64,000 bases of DNA from an uncultured Bacteroidota bacterium (GCA_903905065.1 CAIVEW010000089.1:1-64000), one strand, 5' to 3'. Counted from the first letter of the stretch, positions 54,393 to 63,060 are shown. The notes: a model not told the origin generated them from the sequence alone. Translations and numbers: made by a program.

Positions 54393-54418
54393 ACCGCATC
54401 TGTTTTCACAGATGCGGT
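54393..54418. terminator. Hairpin downstream of the barrel/anti-sigma gene
   Basis: Perfect 10-bp arms ACCGCATCTG / CAGATGCGGT around a 6-base loop, 15 bases past the stop codon at 54433. It probably ends the minus-strand sigma/anti-sigma transcript, though the T-run is clearer on the plus strand (GTCTTTTA). The arms resemble those of the sod terminator (ACCGCATC). Confidence 0.55.
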
Positions 54419-54432
54419 ATGTCTTTTATACT

Positions 54433-56703
54433 CTAGTCTTTCTTCTTATTATTTCCTAAGCGGTACCCAATGGATACCTGGAATGACGGGCTCTTGTATA
54501 ACTGGCTGGATATATACTTTCCTCCCTGCGATGATGCATTGTCCCATACACTCTGCACATTGCGAAAATCCAGGGTCACATTCGGATAAACCTCGTAAGA
54601 CAGGCCTGCTATGTATCCGAGCCCGAACCTTGAATTAAAGTCGCTCTGCTGCACTTTTGGCGTATTATCATTACCCATCGCATTTACCAGGATCGGCGAC
54701 AATGTACTTGGCTGCTCAGATTTACCGGTATTTATGGAGAAACTGTACACCAGGTTAGCACCCGCATAGAAACTAAAATGACTCTTCATATACCTGATGG
54801 TAATGGGCATTTCCACACTGTGCAATGTGGAGAAGCTGTATGAGCTGGACAACTGCTGCTTGCTCCACTGACCTGGGCCTACCTGTGTGTAGGAGTAATA
54901 GTTATCGTTGAGCGAATAGTCATTATTTATGCGGTGAAAATATTTAACCTCGGCCATTGCGCTCACATTGTCGCCAAAAATGAAGTTACCCGTTACGCCA
55001 AACTGGAAACCTTTAAAGCTGTTCGGCCCAAAGAAAGTAGCATTGATACCACCGGTAAGACCTGCGGCAAACTGCATCCCACTCACGTGGTACTTCACGT
55101 CGTTAAAGGTCGCATTCAATTTGTCCAATGTTGATTCACCACTACCGCCCTTACCCGCCTGGCTTTGTTTTGTACCTAAGCCATTTTTGCCAGTGGCAGA
55201 AGCAGACGATTCAGGGAGAATAGGTGTATTGCCAGATGCGAGTGAATTGTTGCTATTTGTTCCACTCGTATTTTCCTCTTTCCTTGTTTCCTCGGTATGA
55301 CTAGGGTCATTACTATTATTAATACCAAGTTCACGGGCAAGTTGCTCAATAGAAATAGTATCGTATTTATAATATCCGACTTTTCTATTGGTGCTCACGT
55401 AGTGTTCCGTAATGGTAACACGGTCAAACGGCACCTGCTCTCTTTTAGCGGCAACCTCTTCGGAAGGAGTTGCTGTGCCGGGTCCCGTTGCTGTGCTGCT
55501 GTGTGAAGCTCCGGTCGTTTTGTTTTTACCGGGGCCGTTTCCTGGTTCATTGCCTGATACCGGTCTTGGCGCAACGGTTTTAGAATTACCAGGCTTGCTG
55601 TTTTCGGCAAGGGGCTTATCATGTGTATCAGCCGGCTTTGCCGAACCATTGGGAATGTTCTTTGTCCCGGTTACATTGCTGCCCAAAGCAAGTTTACTGG
55701 TATTTACCGTTTGTTCCTTCTTCGAAACAGCGCCACCGCCTTGGTTTACCGGTGCAGTTTTGGCATCAACCGACGCTACCTCGCTTGTTTTTGTCGCCCC
55801 CGATTTGTGACCGGAATGATGGGCTGTTGCGCTGTTGGTTCCGTCAGCAAGCGGCGGGTGGCTCTTTGCAGCAGCTTTTGTATTGGAAGCCATAAATTTC
55901 TTGCCAATTTCCTTTTTGTTAATTTCAGCTACAGCTTTTTTATGACGGTTATTTGAGGCAACCACACCAGCCAGGAATTTTTTCCTTCTGTCCGCGTCCG
56001 TTTTACTGCTGCTTTTATGATCGCTGGTTGCTTTATGACCCGAAGCGAGGGCTTGTTTGCCAATATGCGCTATCGGTGTAGAGACTGCAATATTTTCGGT
56101 TGAAGGCTGATCAGCTTGTTTGTCTGCCTGTCCTTCAGCGGCTTTCTTACTATCAGCATCAGGTCCTGCAGATAATTGCTTAGTATCGTTTACATCAATA
56201 TTCCTGGTTGTTTTTGAGGCAGTTCCAATTGTTGTGTTATTTGCAATGGGGTGGTTAGTTTCTGAGCTGTTTGCTTCAGTGCTGTGGCTTTTTACGTTAG
56301 CGGCATCCGTATGAGCAACCCGGTGCTTAGCCGTAGCATTATCAGTGGTTATGTTGTTTGCGGAAGTATTATCGGCAGTTATTGCCGCTTTGCTATCGGT
56401 GGTTGTATTGTTTACAGATACGTTGTTATTTGCGGGGTAATTGGTTGCGACCGAGCTGTTATTCGTTGCGTTGAGCGACCTGGTAGCATACAGATACCCG
56501 CCCACACTTGCGGAAGTGGCCAGTAAAATAAGGGCTACAGCGCCAAACGTGCGGCGCCAGTATAAGAACCCACCACGGTCCTGGGGCATTTCCTTATCGA
56601 GCAGGTCACGCATCTGCAACCACGCCCCCGAACGCTCTTTTTCCTCTTCTCCTCCTAATCGCTGCCTTACCAGGTCATCGATGCTAATGAAATTTTTATC
56701 CAT
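54433..56703 (-). CDS. Probable dual-membrane-spanning anti-sigma factor with C-terminal outer-membrane barrel
   Basis: 756 aa. Residues 1-49 are a charged cytoplasmic head (MDKNFISIDDLVRQRL). A single membrane helix lies at about 50-72, then some 470 residues of low-complexity sequence rich in Asn, Thr, Ser, Ala and Lys. Residues about 545-756 form a PF13568-like outer-membrane beta-barrel (strands such as MQFAAGLTGGINATFFG, FQFGVTGNFIFG, HFSFYAGANLVYSF, FQVSIGYRLGNNKKKD). It follows an ECF sigma gene by 86 bases on the same strand. The layout of head, inner-membrane helix, long periplasmic linker and outer-membrane barrel matches the Dma-type anti-sigma factors described in Bacteroides thetaiotaomicron. 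It would sense outer-membrane state and release the sigma factor. The head has no recognised zinc-finger motif. Confidence 0.8.
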   Translation of the reverse strand: MDKNFISIDDLVRQRLGGEEEKERSGAWLQMRDLLDKEMPQDRGGFLYWRRTFGAVALILLATSASVGGYLYATRSLNATNNSSVATNYPANNNVSVNNTTTDSKAAITADNTSANNITTDNATAKHRVAHTDAANVKSHSTEANSSETNHPIANNTTIGTASKTTRNIDVNDTKQLSAGPDADSKKAAEGQADKQADQPSTENIAVSTPIAHIGKQALASGHKATSDHKSSSKTDADRRKKFLAGVVASNNRHKKAVAEINKKEIGKKFMASNTKAAAKSHPPLADGTNSATAHHSGHKSGATKTSEVASVDAKTAPVNQGGGAVSKKEQTVNTSKLALGSNVTGTKNIPNGSAKPADTHDKPLAENSKPGNSKTVAPRPVSGNEPGNGPGKNKTTGASHSSTATGPGTATPSEEVAAKREQVPFDRVTITEHYVSTNRKVGYYKYDTISIEQLARELGINNSNDPSHTEETRKEENTSGTNSNNSLASGNTPILPESSASATGKNGLGTKQSQAGKGGSGESTLDKLNATFNDVKYHVSGMQFAAGLTGGINATFFGPNSFKGFQFGVTGNFIFGDNVSAMAEVKYFHRINNDYSLNDNYYSYTQVGPGQWSKQQLSSSYSFSTLHSVEMPITIRYMKSHFSFYAGANLVYSFSINTGKSEQPSTLSPILVNAMGNDNTPKVQQSDFNSRFGLGYIAGLSYEVYPNVTLDFRNVQSVWDNASSQGGKYISSQLYKSPSFQVSIGYRLGNNKKKD

Positions 56704-56789
56704 GTGGATAAATTTTTTGTTTTAAAAATGACTTTTTTCACACTCACTATTCCAGGTTGAAACTGTTTCAACCTTACGTTCATTATATA

Positions 56790-57365
56790 TTATACTTTCA
56801 AATGCAATTCCATTTTTTCGATCCGTTCCTTCAGCACCCGTCGTCCTTCGGATAAGTGCCATTTTGATGTTCCTTCACTGATTCCCAGCATTGTACCGAT
56901 TTCCTTGTGTGTGAATCCATCCATCACATACATATTAAAAACCGTTCTTGTTGCTCCGGGTAACGCTTGCACAAGTTGTAGCAACTGATCGTAGTACAAC
57001 TTGTCTGCATGATCCTTATGCACTAACTCATCTTTCTCTACCAATAGTACTTTATCCGAATATCTTGTGTTTTGTTTCACATAATCGGCGACCGCATGAA
57101 ACACTATTTTTCTTAGCCACCCTTCAAAAGAACCCTGGAAATTGTACTGCTTAATCTTCTGGAAAGCACGTAAATAACCATTGTTCATAATTTCTTCCGC
57201 CTGCATCTCATCGTCAATGTAGCGCTTAACAAGCGCCATCATCTTTGGGTAAAATAAACGATATAACTTCTCCTGCGCGCTTCTTTCGTTGCGAATACAA
57301 CCCTGAATGAGCTGTTCTAACTCACTTGCATGGCCAGTTAAAGTATATGCCAAAGCGATGGACAA
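56790..57365 (-). CDS. ECF-type RNA polymerase sigma factor
   Basis: 191 aa. Region 2 (about 25-95) has LYRLFYPKMMALVKRYIDD, AEEIMNNGYLRAFQKI and FEGWLRKIVFHAVADYVK. Region 4 (about 125-180) has LPGATRTVFNMYVMDGFTH, then KEIGTMLGISEGTSKWHL, the helix-turn-helix that reads the -35 site. The start is TTG; an in-frame stop lies four codons upstream and no ATG comes before region 2. It precedes the barrel protein with an 86-base gap, so they form a sigma/anti-sigma pair. Target genes cannot be told from this window. Confidence 0.93.
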   Translation of the reverse strand: MSIALAYTLTGHASELEQLIQGCIRNERSAQEKLYRLFYPKMMALVKRYIDDEMQAEEIMNNGYLRAFQKIKQYNFQGSFEGWLRKIVFHAVADYVKQNTRYSDKVLLVEKDELVHKDHADKLYYDQLLQLVQALPGATRTVFNMYVMDGFTHKEIGTMLGISEGTSKWHLSEGRRVLKERIEKMELHLKV

Positions 57366-57590
57366 GTATGTTTGTTATTAATGCTTAACAACTATATAGA
57401 CCGAACTAGCCGGGAAATGGTTGGGTGACCGGCCTAATTCACATTAAATTTACTGTATTTATAGCAAATGTTGGGGTGAAACCGAGATAAATAGCACTAA
57501 AAAATTATATATTGAATGCCGAAAAGGAGAAACTAAAGCTCTTATCACTGGCCAGGCTATGATAGAAGCTCGTCGATCACCCATAGGAAA

Positions 57591-58016
57591 CTATTGAAAA
57601 GAAGTATAGAGATAAACCCGGGGAATTCCGCTTATATCAGTGCCTATCTTTAGGGTATCATCGTTATTAACCAGAATGGTGTATACAAGGTTGGAGTCTT
57701 TCTTTCCACCTACATTATAATAATACAGATATACCCATTGGCCGGGTATGGTCCATTTGAAACTGAGATCACGCGGGCCATTTGGATCGCATAAGATATT
57801 GTAATGATGATCACCCATGCTATCTTTCTTAAAAGTAAGCACTTCTGAAAGAACACATGAATCGTCGATGGGATAATAATTAACCCACTGACCTTTCAAA
57901 TACCAGGTGTGATTGACGAGTATGTCCGTGCGTTTTTCGCGCTGTATGTCTTTATAACAGCTTTCCGCACACAACACACCTATTAAAATAATAAGAATTA
58001 GAAAAAGCCTTTTCAT
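57591..58016 (-). CDS. Small lipoprotein, lipocalin-like size, unknown function
   Basis: 141 aa from the ATG at 58016. A basic N-terminus and hydrophobic stretch (about 4-16) lead to a lipobox-like AESC with Cys20 as the likely lipid attachment site, so it should be a membrane lipoprotein. The rest is strand-rich (HTWYLKGQWVNYYPIDDSC, WVYLYYYNV, YTILVNNDDTLKIG) and similar in size to lipocalin-like lipoproteins of Bacteroidota. A GTG six codons upstream is possible, but the promoter at 58042-58069 predicts a transcript starting near it, which favours the ATG. Confidence 0.72.
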   Translation of the reverse strand: MKRLFLILIILIGVLCAESCYKDIQREKRTDILVNHTWYLKGQWVNYYPIDDSCVLSEVLTFKKDSMGDHHYNILCDPNGPRDLSFKWTIPGQWVYLYYYNVGGKKDSNLVYTILVNNDDTLKIGTDISGIPRVYLYTSFQ

Positions 58017-58041
58017 TCCCGTTCTTTGACTCACGCTGGTT

Positions 58042-58069
58042 CAAATGTAAGATAATAAAAACCAGGCAA
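58042..58069 (-). promoter_or_regulatory. Promoter for the small lipoprotein
   Basis: On the minus strand TTG (58067-58069), 17 bases, then TACATTTG (58042-58049): an exact match to TTG-N17-TAnnTTTG. It ends about 26 bases before the ATG at 58016. Confidence 0.65.
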
Positions 58070-58192
58070 TTTATATGCAAAGAAACTGAAAGTTTCTAAC
58101 TCCGTGATTAATTTTTAGCGAGGAGACCCGCAAGCCGCCGGTTCACAACTTTGAATTAATTGGGGGGGCGGAAGATGTAACACGCATAACAT

Positions 58193-59536
58193 CTATTTCT
58201 TCCGGGAATCCGCATTAATATCCAGTCTCCGCAGCATGGGAGCGGTGATCCAGGTAAATCCAACAACCACCAGCGTAAGGCATCCGCCCACCACAACCGC
58301 AGGAACGGTGCCCATCCAGCGGGCAGTGATACCACTCTCCATAGCTCCCAGTTCATTAGACGAACTGATAAACATAGTATTGACAGCTGCTACCCTCCCG
58401 CGCATCGCGTCGGGCGTATATAGCTGTAGTATGGTACCGCGTATCACCACACTCACTGCATCGAACATACCGCCGGCAAGCAACATGGTAAACGCGATAA
58501 TGAAACCCCATGATATGCCAAAACCCGCAATGGAGAACAAAGGAGTGCTGCCACCAATAGCACCGCAGTAGCCAAATATGATAGTGGTAACCCCGAAGCC
58601 CGCTATGCACAGCAGCAGCTTGATCCCGGGCTTTTTGCCCAAGGGCATAAACGACAGCATAAATAAGGTGATAACCGATCCAATGCCCGGAGCAGCACGC
58701 ATCCAGCCATAGCCTACTTCGCCCACCTTTAATATATCATCGGCATATACGGGCAGCAGGGCCACGGCACCACCAAACAATACCGCGAACATATCGAGGG
58801 AAAGCGCAGCCAGTATGATCTGCGTATTAAAGACAAATTTGATGCCCTCTCCCAGGCTCTTCATTATGGGCTCTTTATCCTTCTTGAGTATTTGCTGCTT
58901 AGGGATACGCAGCAAGGCAACAAGCGATATCGCCTCGATGACCGCAACACTTACCAGGCTTACCTGGAAACCACTCAGTGCGATCATAAAACCCCCGAGC
59001 AATGGCCCGATGACCGCTCCTATCTGCCAGGATGTACTGCTCCAGGTGGTGGCGTTGGGATAAAGCTCACGTGGTACAAGCATACCCATGAGTGCAAAAG
59101 AGGCCGGACTCAGAAATGCCCTTAAGGCGCCGCCAATAAAAATGCCGCCGTATATCAACCAAAGGATGCCCTGTGTAGACATCCCGACCTGCAATCTCGG
59201 CCACACAAGCAGAACAAAAAAGACAGACAGCAAGAGGTATCCGGCGGTGCATTGCAACAATAGAGTTCTCTTCTCGCGAAGATCAACGAAGTGGCCGGAA
59301 AACAAAGAAAAGCCAATGGCCGGTATTACCTCCCAAAGACCCAGCATGCCGAGTGCGAGCTTATCGTGGGTCAGTTTGTAAACATAGTAACTCACGATGG
59401 TAGCCTGCATATTGAGCGCCATTATAATGGCGAAACGAAGCAAAAGATAATTCCGGAACTGCGGGTAATGCAGCGCTTTGTTCTTTACGAGAAACGAAGT
59501 GGCGACACGCAACGGCGCGAGGTTTGGTTGCCGCAA
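58193..59536 (-). CDS. MFS transporter, EntS-like exporter group
   Basis: 447 aa with about twelve membrane helices. Helix 1 starts near LLLRFAIIMALNMQATIVSYYVY; the loop 2-3 motif FSGHFVDLREKRTLLL matches the MFS G-x-x-x-D-R-x-x-R-R signature loosely. The long central loop (KQQILKKDKEPIMKSLGEG) and the pattern LYTPDAMRGRVAAVNTMFISSSNELG place it in the MFS_3 group related to the enterobactin exporter EntS. The substrate is unknown. The start is a TTG; a second TTG eight codons in is possible and no ATG precedes helix 1. It diverges from the MacB-type permease with a 45-base gap. Confidence 0.88.
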   Translation of the reverse strand: MRQPNLAPLRVATSFLVKNKALHYPQFRNYLLLRFAIIMALNMQATIVSYYVYKLTHDKLALGMLGLWEVIPAIGFSLFSGHFVDLREKRTLLLQCTAGYLLLSVFFVLLVWPRLQVGMSTQGILWLIYGGIFIGGALRAFLSPASFALMGMLVPRELYPNATTWSSTSWQIGAVIGPLLGGFMIALSGFQVSLVSVAVIEAISLVALLRIPKQQILKKDKEPIMKSLGEGIKFVFNTQIILAALSLDMFAVLFGGAVALLPVYADDILKVGEVGYGWMRAAPGIGSVITLFMLSFMPLGKKPGIKLLLCIAGFGVTTIIFGYCGAIGGSTPLFSIAGFGISWGFIIAFTMLLAGGMFDAVSVVIRGTILQLYTPDAMRGRVAAVNTMFISSSNELGAMESGITARWMGTVPAVVVGGCLTLVVVGFTWITAPMLRRLDINADSRKK

Positions 59537-59541
59537 AAATA

Positions 59542-59573
59542 TTGCATAATGGAGATAATAACCGTTAATTTTG
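59542..59573 (+). promoter_or_regulatory. Possible promoter for the MacB-type permease, giving a very short leader
   Basis: TTG (59542-59544), 21 bases, then TAATTTTG (59566-59573) fit the Bacteroidota pattern. The ATG at 59582 lies only 8 bases past the box, so the mRNA would be almost leaderless. It could be chance. Confidence 0.35.
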
Positions 59574-59581
59574 GTCAGTCA

Positions 59582-60838
59582 ATGAATAATATTTCGCAGA
59601 TACTTAGCACGAGCATTATACAAGCTTTCCAGGAGCTTCGTGCCAACAAACTGCGCACTTTTCTTTCCCTGCTGGGGATCACCATAGGTATATTCTGCAT
59701 TATAGCGGTGCTCACTGTTTTAGATAGCATGAAAAATAATATCCAGCAAAGAATGGCTTCGCTGGGTGGCGATGTACTGTACGTAGATAAGATGCCCTGG
59801 ATGGATGATGGCGGGGAATATAAATGGTGGGAATACGAGCGCCGTGCCAGCCTGACACCAACAGAGGTAAAAGCAATACAGTCGCAGGTGCCGGATGCGG
59901 CAACAGTTACCTTATGCATGGGCACACATCGGATAACGCTGAAGCGCGCCGACATGGAGGTTAGCGGCGTGGCAGGATATGCGGTACTGGATGGGTTTGA
60001 TAAGATACAGAACATAGAAATAGGAAATGGGCGTTATCTCAGCGCTTCCGAGATCGACGGCGGCGCTAATTCAGTCGTGATTGGCGATGAAGTTTGTAAT
60101 GGCCTCTTCACCAGCGGCATAAGCCCTCTTGGCAAAAGTATCAGCTTCCTCGGGCGAAAGTTCATTGTGGTTGGGGTGATGAAAAAAGTCGGCAGCAATA
60201 TGGCCGGTTTTGACTTTGACAATGCAGTGATATTTCCCTACTACATGGCGTCATCTTTGCTAGATGTGCGCTCCCGTGATTATGACCCGCTGCTTGCCAT
60301 AAAGGCCGGAGCTGGAAAAAACCTGGACGAAGTAAAATATGAAGTGGAAGGTGTGCTCCGCCGCGTGCGCAAGGTAAGGCCCGGGCAGGGCGATGACTTT
60401 GCGATAAACCAACTCAGCCAGATCTCAGAGAAAATTGAAAGCATCTTCGGTGTTATAGATGTAATAGCCTGGGTGATCGGTGGATTCTCCCTGTTGGTAG
60501 GGGCATTCGGTATTGCCAATATTATGTTTGTGACGGTAAAGGAGCGCACCAGGATCATAGGTCTGAAAAAAGCGATTGGCGCACGAAGGTCGTCGATCAT
60601 GTGGGAGTTTTTATTGGAAGCTATCGTACTGTGCCTGATAGGCGGTGCGGTAGGTATCATAATTGTGGTGCTGGTGAGTTTCCTGCTTACCTATGCCTTC
60701 GAATTCTCGATAGTGCTTTCTTTAACCAACTTCTTTATTGGCATTTTTGTTTCTATATTAGTGGGTGTTTTGTCGGGCGTGATACCGGCAAGGTCGGCAT
60801 CACGGCTCGACCCGGTAGTGGCCATACGATCTAATTAA
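59582..60838 (+). CDS. MacB/FtsX-type ABC transporter permease
   Basis: 418 aa. Helix 1 (about 25-48, LRTFLSLLGITIGIFCIIAV) is followed by a periplasmic MacB-like core (about 50-285) and three C-terminal helices of the FtsX domain (about 290-410) with GAFGIANIMFVTVKERTRIIGLKKAIGA and the ending PARSASRLDPVVAIR. MacB-type transporters use the energy of a separate ATPase for export or envelope mechanics. No ATPase gene lies beside it, so it must pair with one elsewhere. Longer in-frame starts upstream (to 59291) overlap the divergent MFS gene and lack support; an ATG at 59549 is a fair alternative. Confidence 0.88.
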   Translation: MNNISQILSTSIIQAFQELRANKLRTFLSLLGITIGIFCIIAVLTVLDSMKNNIQQRMASLGGDVLYVDKMPWMDDGGEYKWWEYERRASLTPTEVKAIQSQVPDAATVTLCMGTHRITLKRADMEVSGVAGYAVLDGFDKIQNIEIGNGRYLSASEIDGGANSVVIGDEVCNGLFTSGISPLGKSISFLGRKFIVVGVMKKVGSNMAGFDFDNAVIFPYYMASSLLDVRSRDYDPLLAIKAGAGKNLDEVKYEVEGVLRRVRKVRPGQGDDFAINQLSQISEKIESIFGVIDVIAWVIGGFSLLVGAFGIANIMFVTVKERTRIIGLKKAIGARRSSIMWEFLLEAIVLCLIGGAVGIIIVVLVSFLLTYAFEFSIVLSLTNFFIGIFVSILVGVLSGVIPARSASRLDPVVAIRSN

Positions 60839-60916
60839 TTCGTTATGAAACGACCTAGCGGGGTTGAAGATTTGCATTTTGAAGAAACTGAACCCTAAAC
60901 CTGAATATGATAGGAA

Positions 60917-60937
60917 CCAGATGGAAGTTCCATCTGG
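60917..60937 (+). promoter_or_regulatory. Hairpin before the phosphoribosyltransferase gene
   Basis: Perfect arms CCAGATGGA / TCCATCTGG with a 3-base loop. The right arm's CATCTGG could instead pair with CCAGATG at 60961-60967, which contains the start codon of the next gene. No T-run follows, so it is not a typical terminator. Confidence 0.4.
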
Positions 60938-60964
60938 CAAATAAAAAGACAAATATTTTTCCAG

Positions 60965-61465
60965 ATGAAAAAAAAACAGGTACTTATACTGGACCAGGAG
61001 CGTATCTCGTACAAGCTGCGCCGCATGGCCTATGAGATATGGGAGCGGAACAGTGACGAAAAAGGGATCATACTGTTGGGAATAGAAAAAGGCGGCAGGA
61101 TACTTGCTGATAATCTGTCAGAGATCCTGAAAGAAATAAGCCCACTGAAAGTAAAAACCGTATCCATAAATATTAATAAGAAAAACCCACTCAACCATGC
61201 CCTCGAATCGGAACTGAACCTCGATGGCAAAACAGTGGTGCTCTGCGATGATGTCGTGAATTCAGGGAAAACCATCATCTATTCGCTGCACGCGATTCTT
61301 TCCTACGACCTTAAGAAAATAATGGTGGCTGTACTCGTGGACCGCAAGCACAAATCATTCCCGATAGCTTCTGACATTGTTGGGCATACCGTGGCCACCA
61401 CTATTCAGGATCATATCGAGGTAGAAACAAAGGGGAAGAAGATAACGGCGGTTTATTTGGAGTGA
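60965..61465 (+). CDS. PyrR-like phosphoribosyltransferase
   Basis: 166 aa. Type I phosphoribosyltransferase fold with the PRPP-binding loop VVLCDDVVNSGKT (acidic pair Asp95/Asp96) and an N-terminal segment ILLGIEKGGRILADNL typical of PyrR-like proteins. PyrR binds UMP or UTP and RNA, or acts as uracil phosphoribosyltransferase; in Bacteroidota the role of this group is not settled. The C-terminus (VGHTVATTIQDHIEVET) matches the family. A hairpin and an overlapping start codon repeat lie just upstream. The next gene starts 58 bases after its stop. Confidence 0.85.
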   Translation: MKKKQVLILDQERISYKLRRMAYEIWERNSDEKGIILLGIEKGGRILADNLSEILKEISPLKVKTVSININKKNPLNHALESELNLDGKTVVLCDDVVNSGKTIIYSLHAILSYDLKKIMVAVLVDRKHKSFPIASDIVGHTVATTIQDHIEVETKGKKITAVYLE

Positions 61466-61523
61466 TTGGTCAAGCCTTCGGTCCCGAAAATTTCGATTCT
61501 TAAATTTTTCAAAATTGAGCTCA

Positions 61524-61721
61524 ATGGAAAATGATATTAAAGAACTGCTGCTGAAAATACTTGCCAACCAGGCCGCACTTTATCAGAAAATATCTATCAT
61601 TGAAAACAGAAGTGTAACGATTTTCCATCCTGGCCGAGGCATCGACTACTTTGCGAATGAACTGGAAAAGGATGCACAGGAAGTGATGGAACAAATAAAA
61701 CAGATCAACGGTGTATCGTAA
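61524..61721 (+). CDS. Small unknown protein, probably coiled coil
   Basis: 65 aa from the ATG at 61524. It is rich in Glu, Lys, Ile and Gln, with heptad-like hydrophobic spacing in the first half (IKELLLKILANQAALYQKI) and again near the end. There is no signal or membrane segment and no family was recognised. It lies 58 bases after the phosphoribosyltransferase gene on the same strand, so co-transcription is likely. Confidence 0.6.
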   Translation: MENDIKELLLKILANQAALYQKISIIENRSVTIFHPGRGIDYFANELEKDAQEVMEQIKQINGVS

Positions 61722-61794
61722 TAAACACACAAAACGTGACGGCGCAAAATCTTGCACCACTACGATACAAATAAAAAATACTACTCGCTGACTT

Positions 61795-62769
61795 ATGACT
61801 AACGACTCACGACTTACGACTTTACTGATACACGGCGGAGCAGGAAATATTACCCCCGCTATAATGAACAAGGAACAGGAAGCCGACTACAGTGCCGCGC
61901 TGAAAGAATCTTTGGATGCAGGTTATGCCATTCTGCACAAGGGAGGCAGCGCACTTGATGCAGTGGTGATGGCCATCAGCGTGATGGAGGACAACCCGTT
62001 GTTCAACGCAGGGCGGGGCTCTGTATTTACCAAGAAAGGGCTGAACGAAATGGATGCTGCACTTATGGACGGCAGCAACCTTGCTGCCGGTGCTGTGGCA
62101 GGTGTGCGCAACATAAAGAATCCTATAGTGCTTGCAAAAGAAGTGATGCTGCACTCTGGGCATGTGTTTCTCAGTGGCAGCGGGGCCGGCGAATTTGCAC
62201 TCAGCCAGGGAATAGAAATGGCGCCGGATGAATATTTCTTCAACGAATCCCGCTACGATCAGTGGCTGGAGATACGCCATACCAACTACACGCAACTGGA
62301 TCATAAAGCCGACAATCTGAAAGGGCATAGCATACCAAATGCCGGTGAGAAATTCGGCACAGTGGGTGCGGTAGCCTGCGATCAACATGGCAATATAGCA
62401 GCGGGCACATCTACCGGGGGGATGACCAACAAACGATTTGGCCGCATAGGTGATAGCCCGGTGATAGGCGCCGGCACTTATGCCAACAACGCGACCTGCG
62501 CTATCTCCTGCACAGGACATGGAGAGCCGTTTCTACGGGCTGTAGTCGCACATGATATTTCGTGCCTTATGGAATACAAAGGGCTCTCCTTACAAGATGC
62601 CTGCAACACGGTGATAAAAGACAAGCTCGTGAAGATAGGCGGCGAGGGCGGCCTGATTGCCGTAGACGCAAAGGGGAATTATACTTTCTGTATTAACTCT
62701 GCGGGGATGTACAGGGGAATGAGGAATAGTGAGGGTAAGGAGTTGGTGGCGTTTTATGGTCATTACTAA
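61795..62769 (+). CDS. iaaA: Isoaspartyl peptidase / L-asparaginase (Ntn hydrolase)
   Basis: 324 aa. Plant-type asparaginase family: LLIHGGAGNI at 10-19, GRGSVFT at 73-79 and EMDAALMDG at 85-93. The likely nucleophile is Thr189 in KFGTVGAVACD, which becomes N-terminal after self-cleavage between Gly188 and Thr189. GGMTNKRFGRIGDSPVIGAG supplies substrate-binding Arg and Asp, and TGHGE (near 240) the downstream glycine loop. It cleaves isoaspartyl dipeptides and asparagine. There is no signal peptide, so it is cytoplasmic or secreted by an unseen route. The start ATG fits the family N-terminus. Confidence 0.93.
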   Translation: MTNDSRLTTLLIHGGAGNITPAIMNKEQEADYSAALKESLDAGYAILHKGGSALDAVVMAISVMEDNPLFNAGRGSVFTKKGLNEMDAALMDGSNLAAGAVAGVRNIKNPIVLAKEVMLHSGHVFLSGSGAGEFALSQGIEMAPDEYFFNESRYDQWLEIRHTNYTQLDHKADNLKGHSIPNAGEKFGTVGAVACDQHGNIAAGTSTGGMTNKRFGRIGDSPVIGAGTYANNATCAISCTGHGEPFLRAVVAHDISCLMEYKGLSLQDACNTVIKDKLVKIGGEGGLIAVDAKGNYTFCINSAGMYRGMRNSEGKELVAFYGHY

Positions 62770-62908
62770 GATTTTTAGGATGGGAAGATTTTAGGTTGCA
62801 TGAGTATGTGTTAATAAACATCTGCTAATAAGAAAAAATAATTTTAAGCGCCCTACCAATAATACCAAGAGAAAATTTCTTGCGCTTAAACTTGCAGCAG
62901 AGTCAAAA

Positions 62909-63046
62909 TTGGTAACGAAGGAATCAATGAAAGTATTGAAGGAATTTGAGGATATTGATCTTGATGAAAAGAAGGTGTCTTTTTCTGCGCTTTCTATTGA
63001 TACCAAACGGTTTAAATTTAACCGGGATGAAGCAAATGAAAGGTAA
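62909..63046 (+). CDS. Small possible gene or gene remnant, start uncertain
   Basis: The frame is open from 62804 to the stop at 63046 and its translation looks coding: basic at first (RPTNNTKRKFLALKLAAES), acidic later (VLKEFEDIDLDEKKVSF). It has no ATG near its beginning: a TTG at 62909 or an ATG at 62927 would give 45 or 39 residues. It may be a small gene with an unusual start or the 3' remnant of a lost gene. No family was recognised. Confidence 0.3.
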   Translation: MVTKESMKVLKEFEDIDLDEKKVSFSALSIDTKRFKFNRDEANER

Positions 63047-63060
63047 GTTTTTACCCGAAA

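Noticed and set aside
58150-58165. G-run in the intergenic region before the MFS gene end
   Set aside because: It is non-coding and short (seven G), with no link to a promoter or start codon.
59291-59581. N-terminal extension of the MacB-type permease
   Set aside because: It overlaps the divergent MFS gene and its translation has no family similarity; the MacB-type N-terminus begins at 59582.
61822-62520. Long minus-strand frame opposite the isoaspartyl peptidase
   Set aside because: The plus strand has full family motifs and a catalytic Thr; the antisense product has none.
62791-63006. Minus-strand 71-residue frame after the peptidase gene
   Set aside because: It is antisense to the more protein-like plus-strand frame ending at 63046, is Ser/Phe/Leu-rich and has no recognisable feature.
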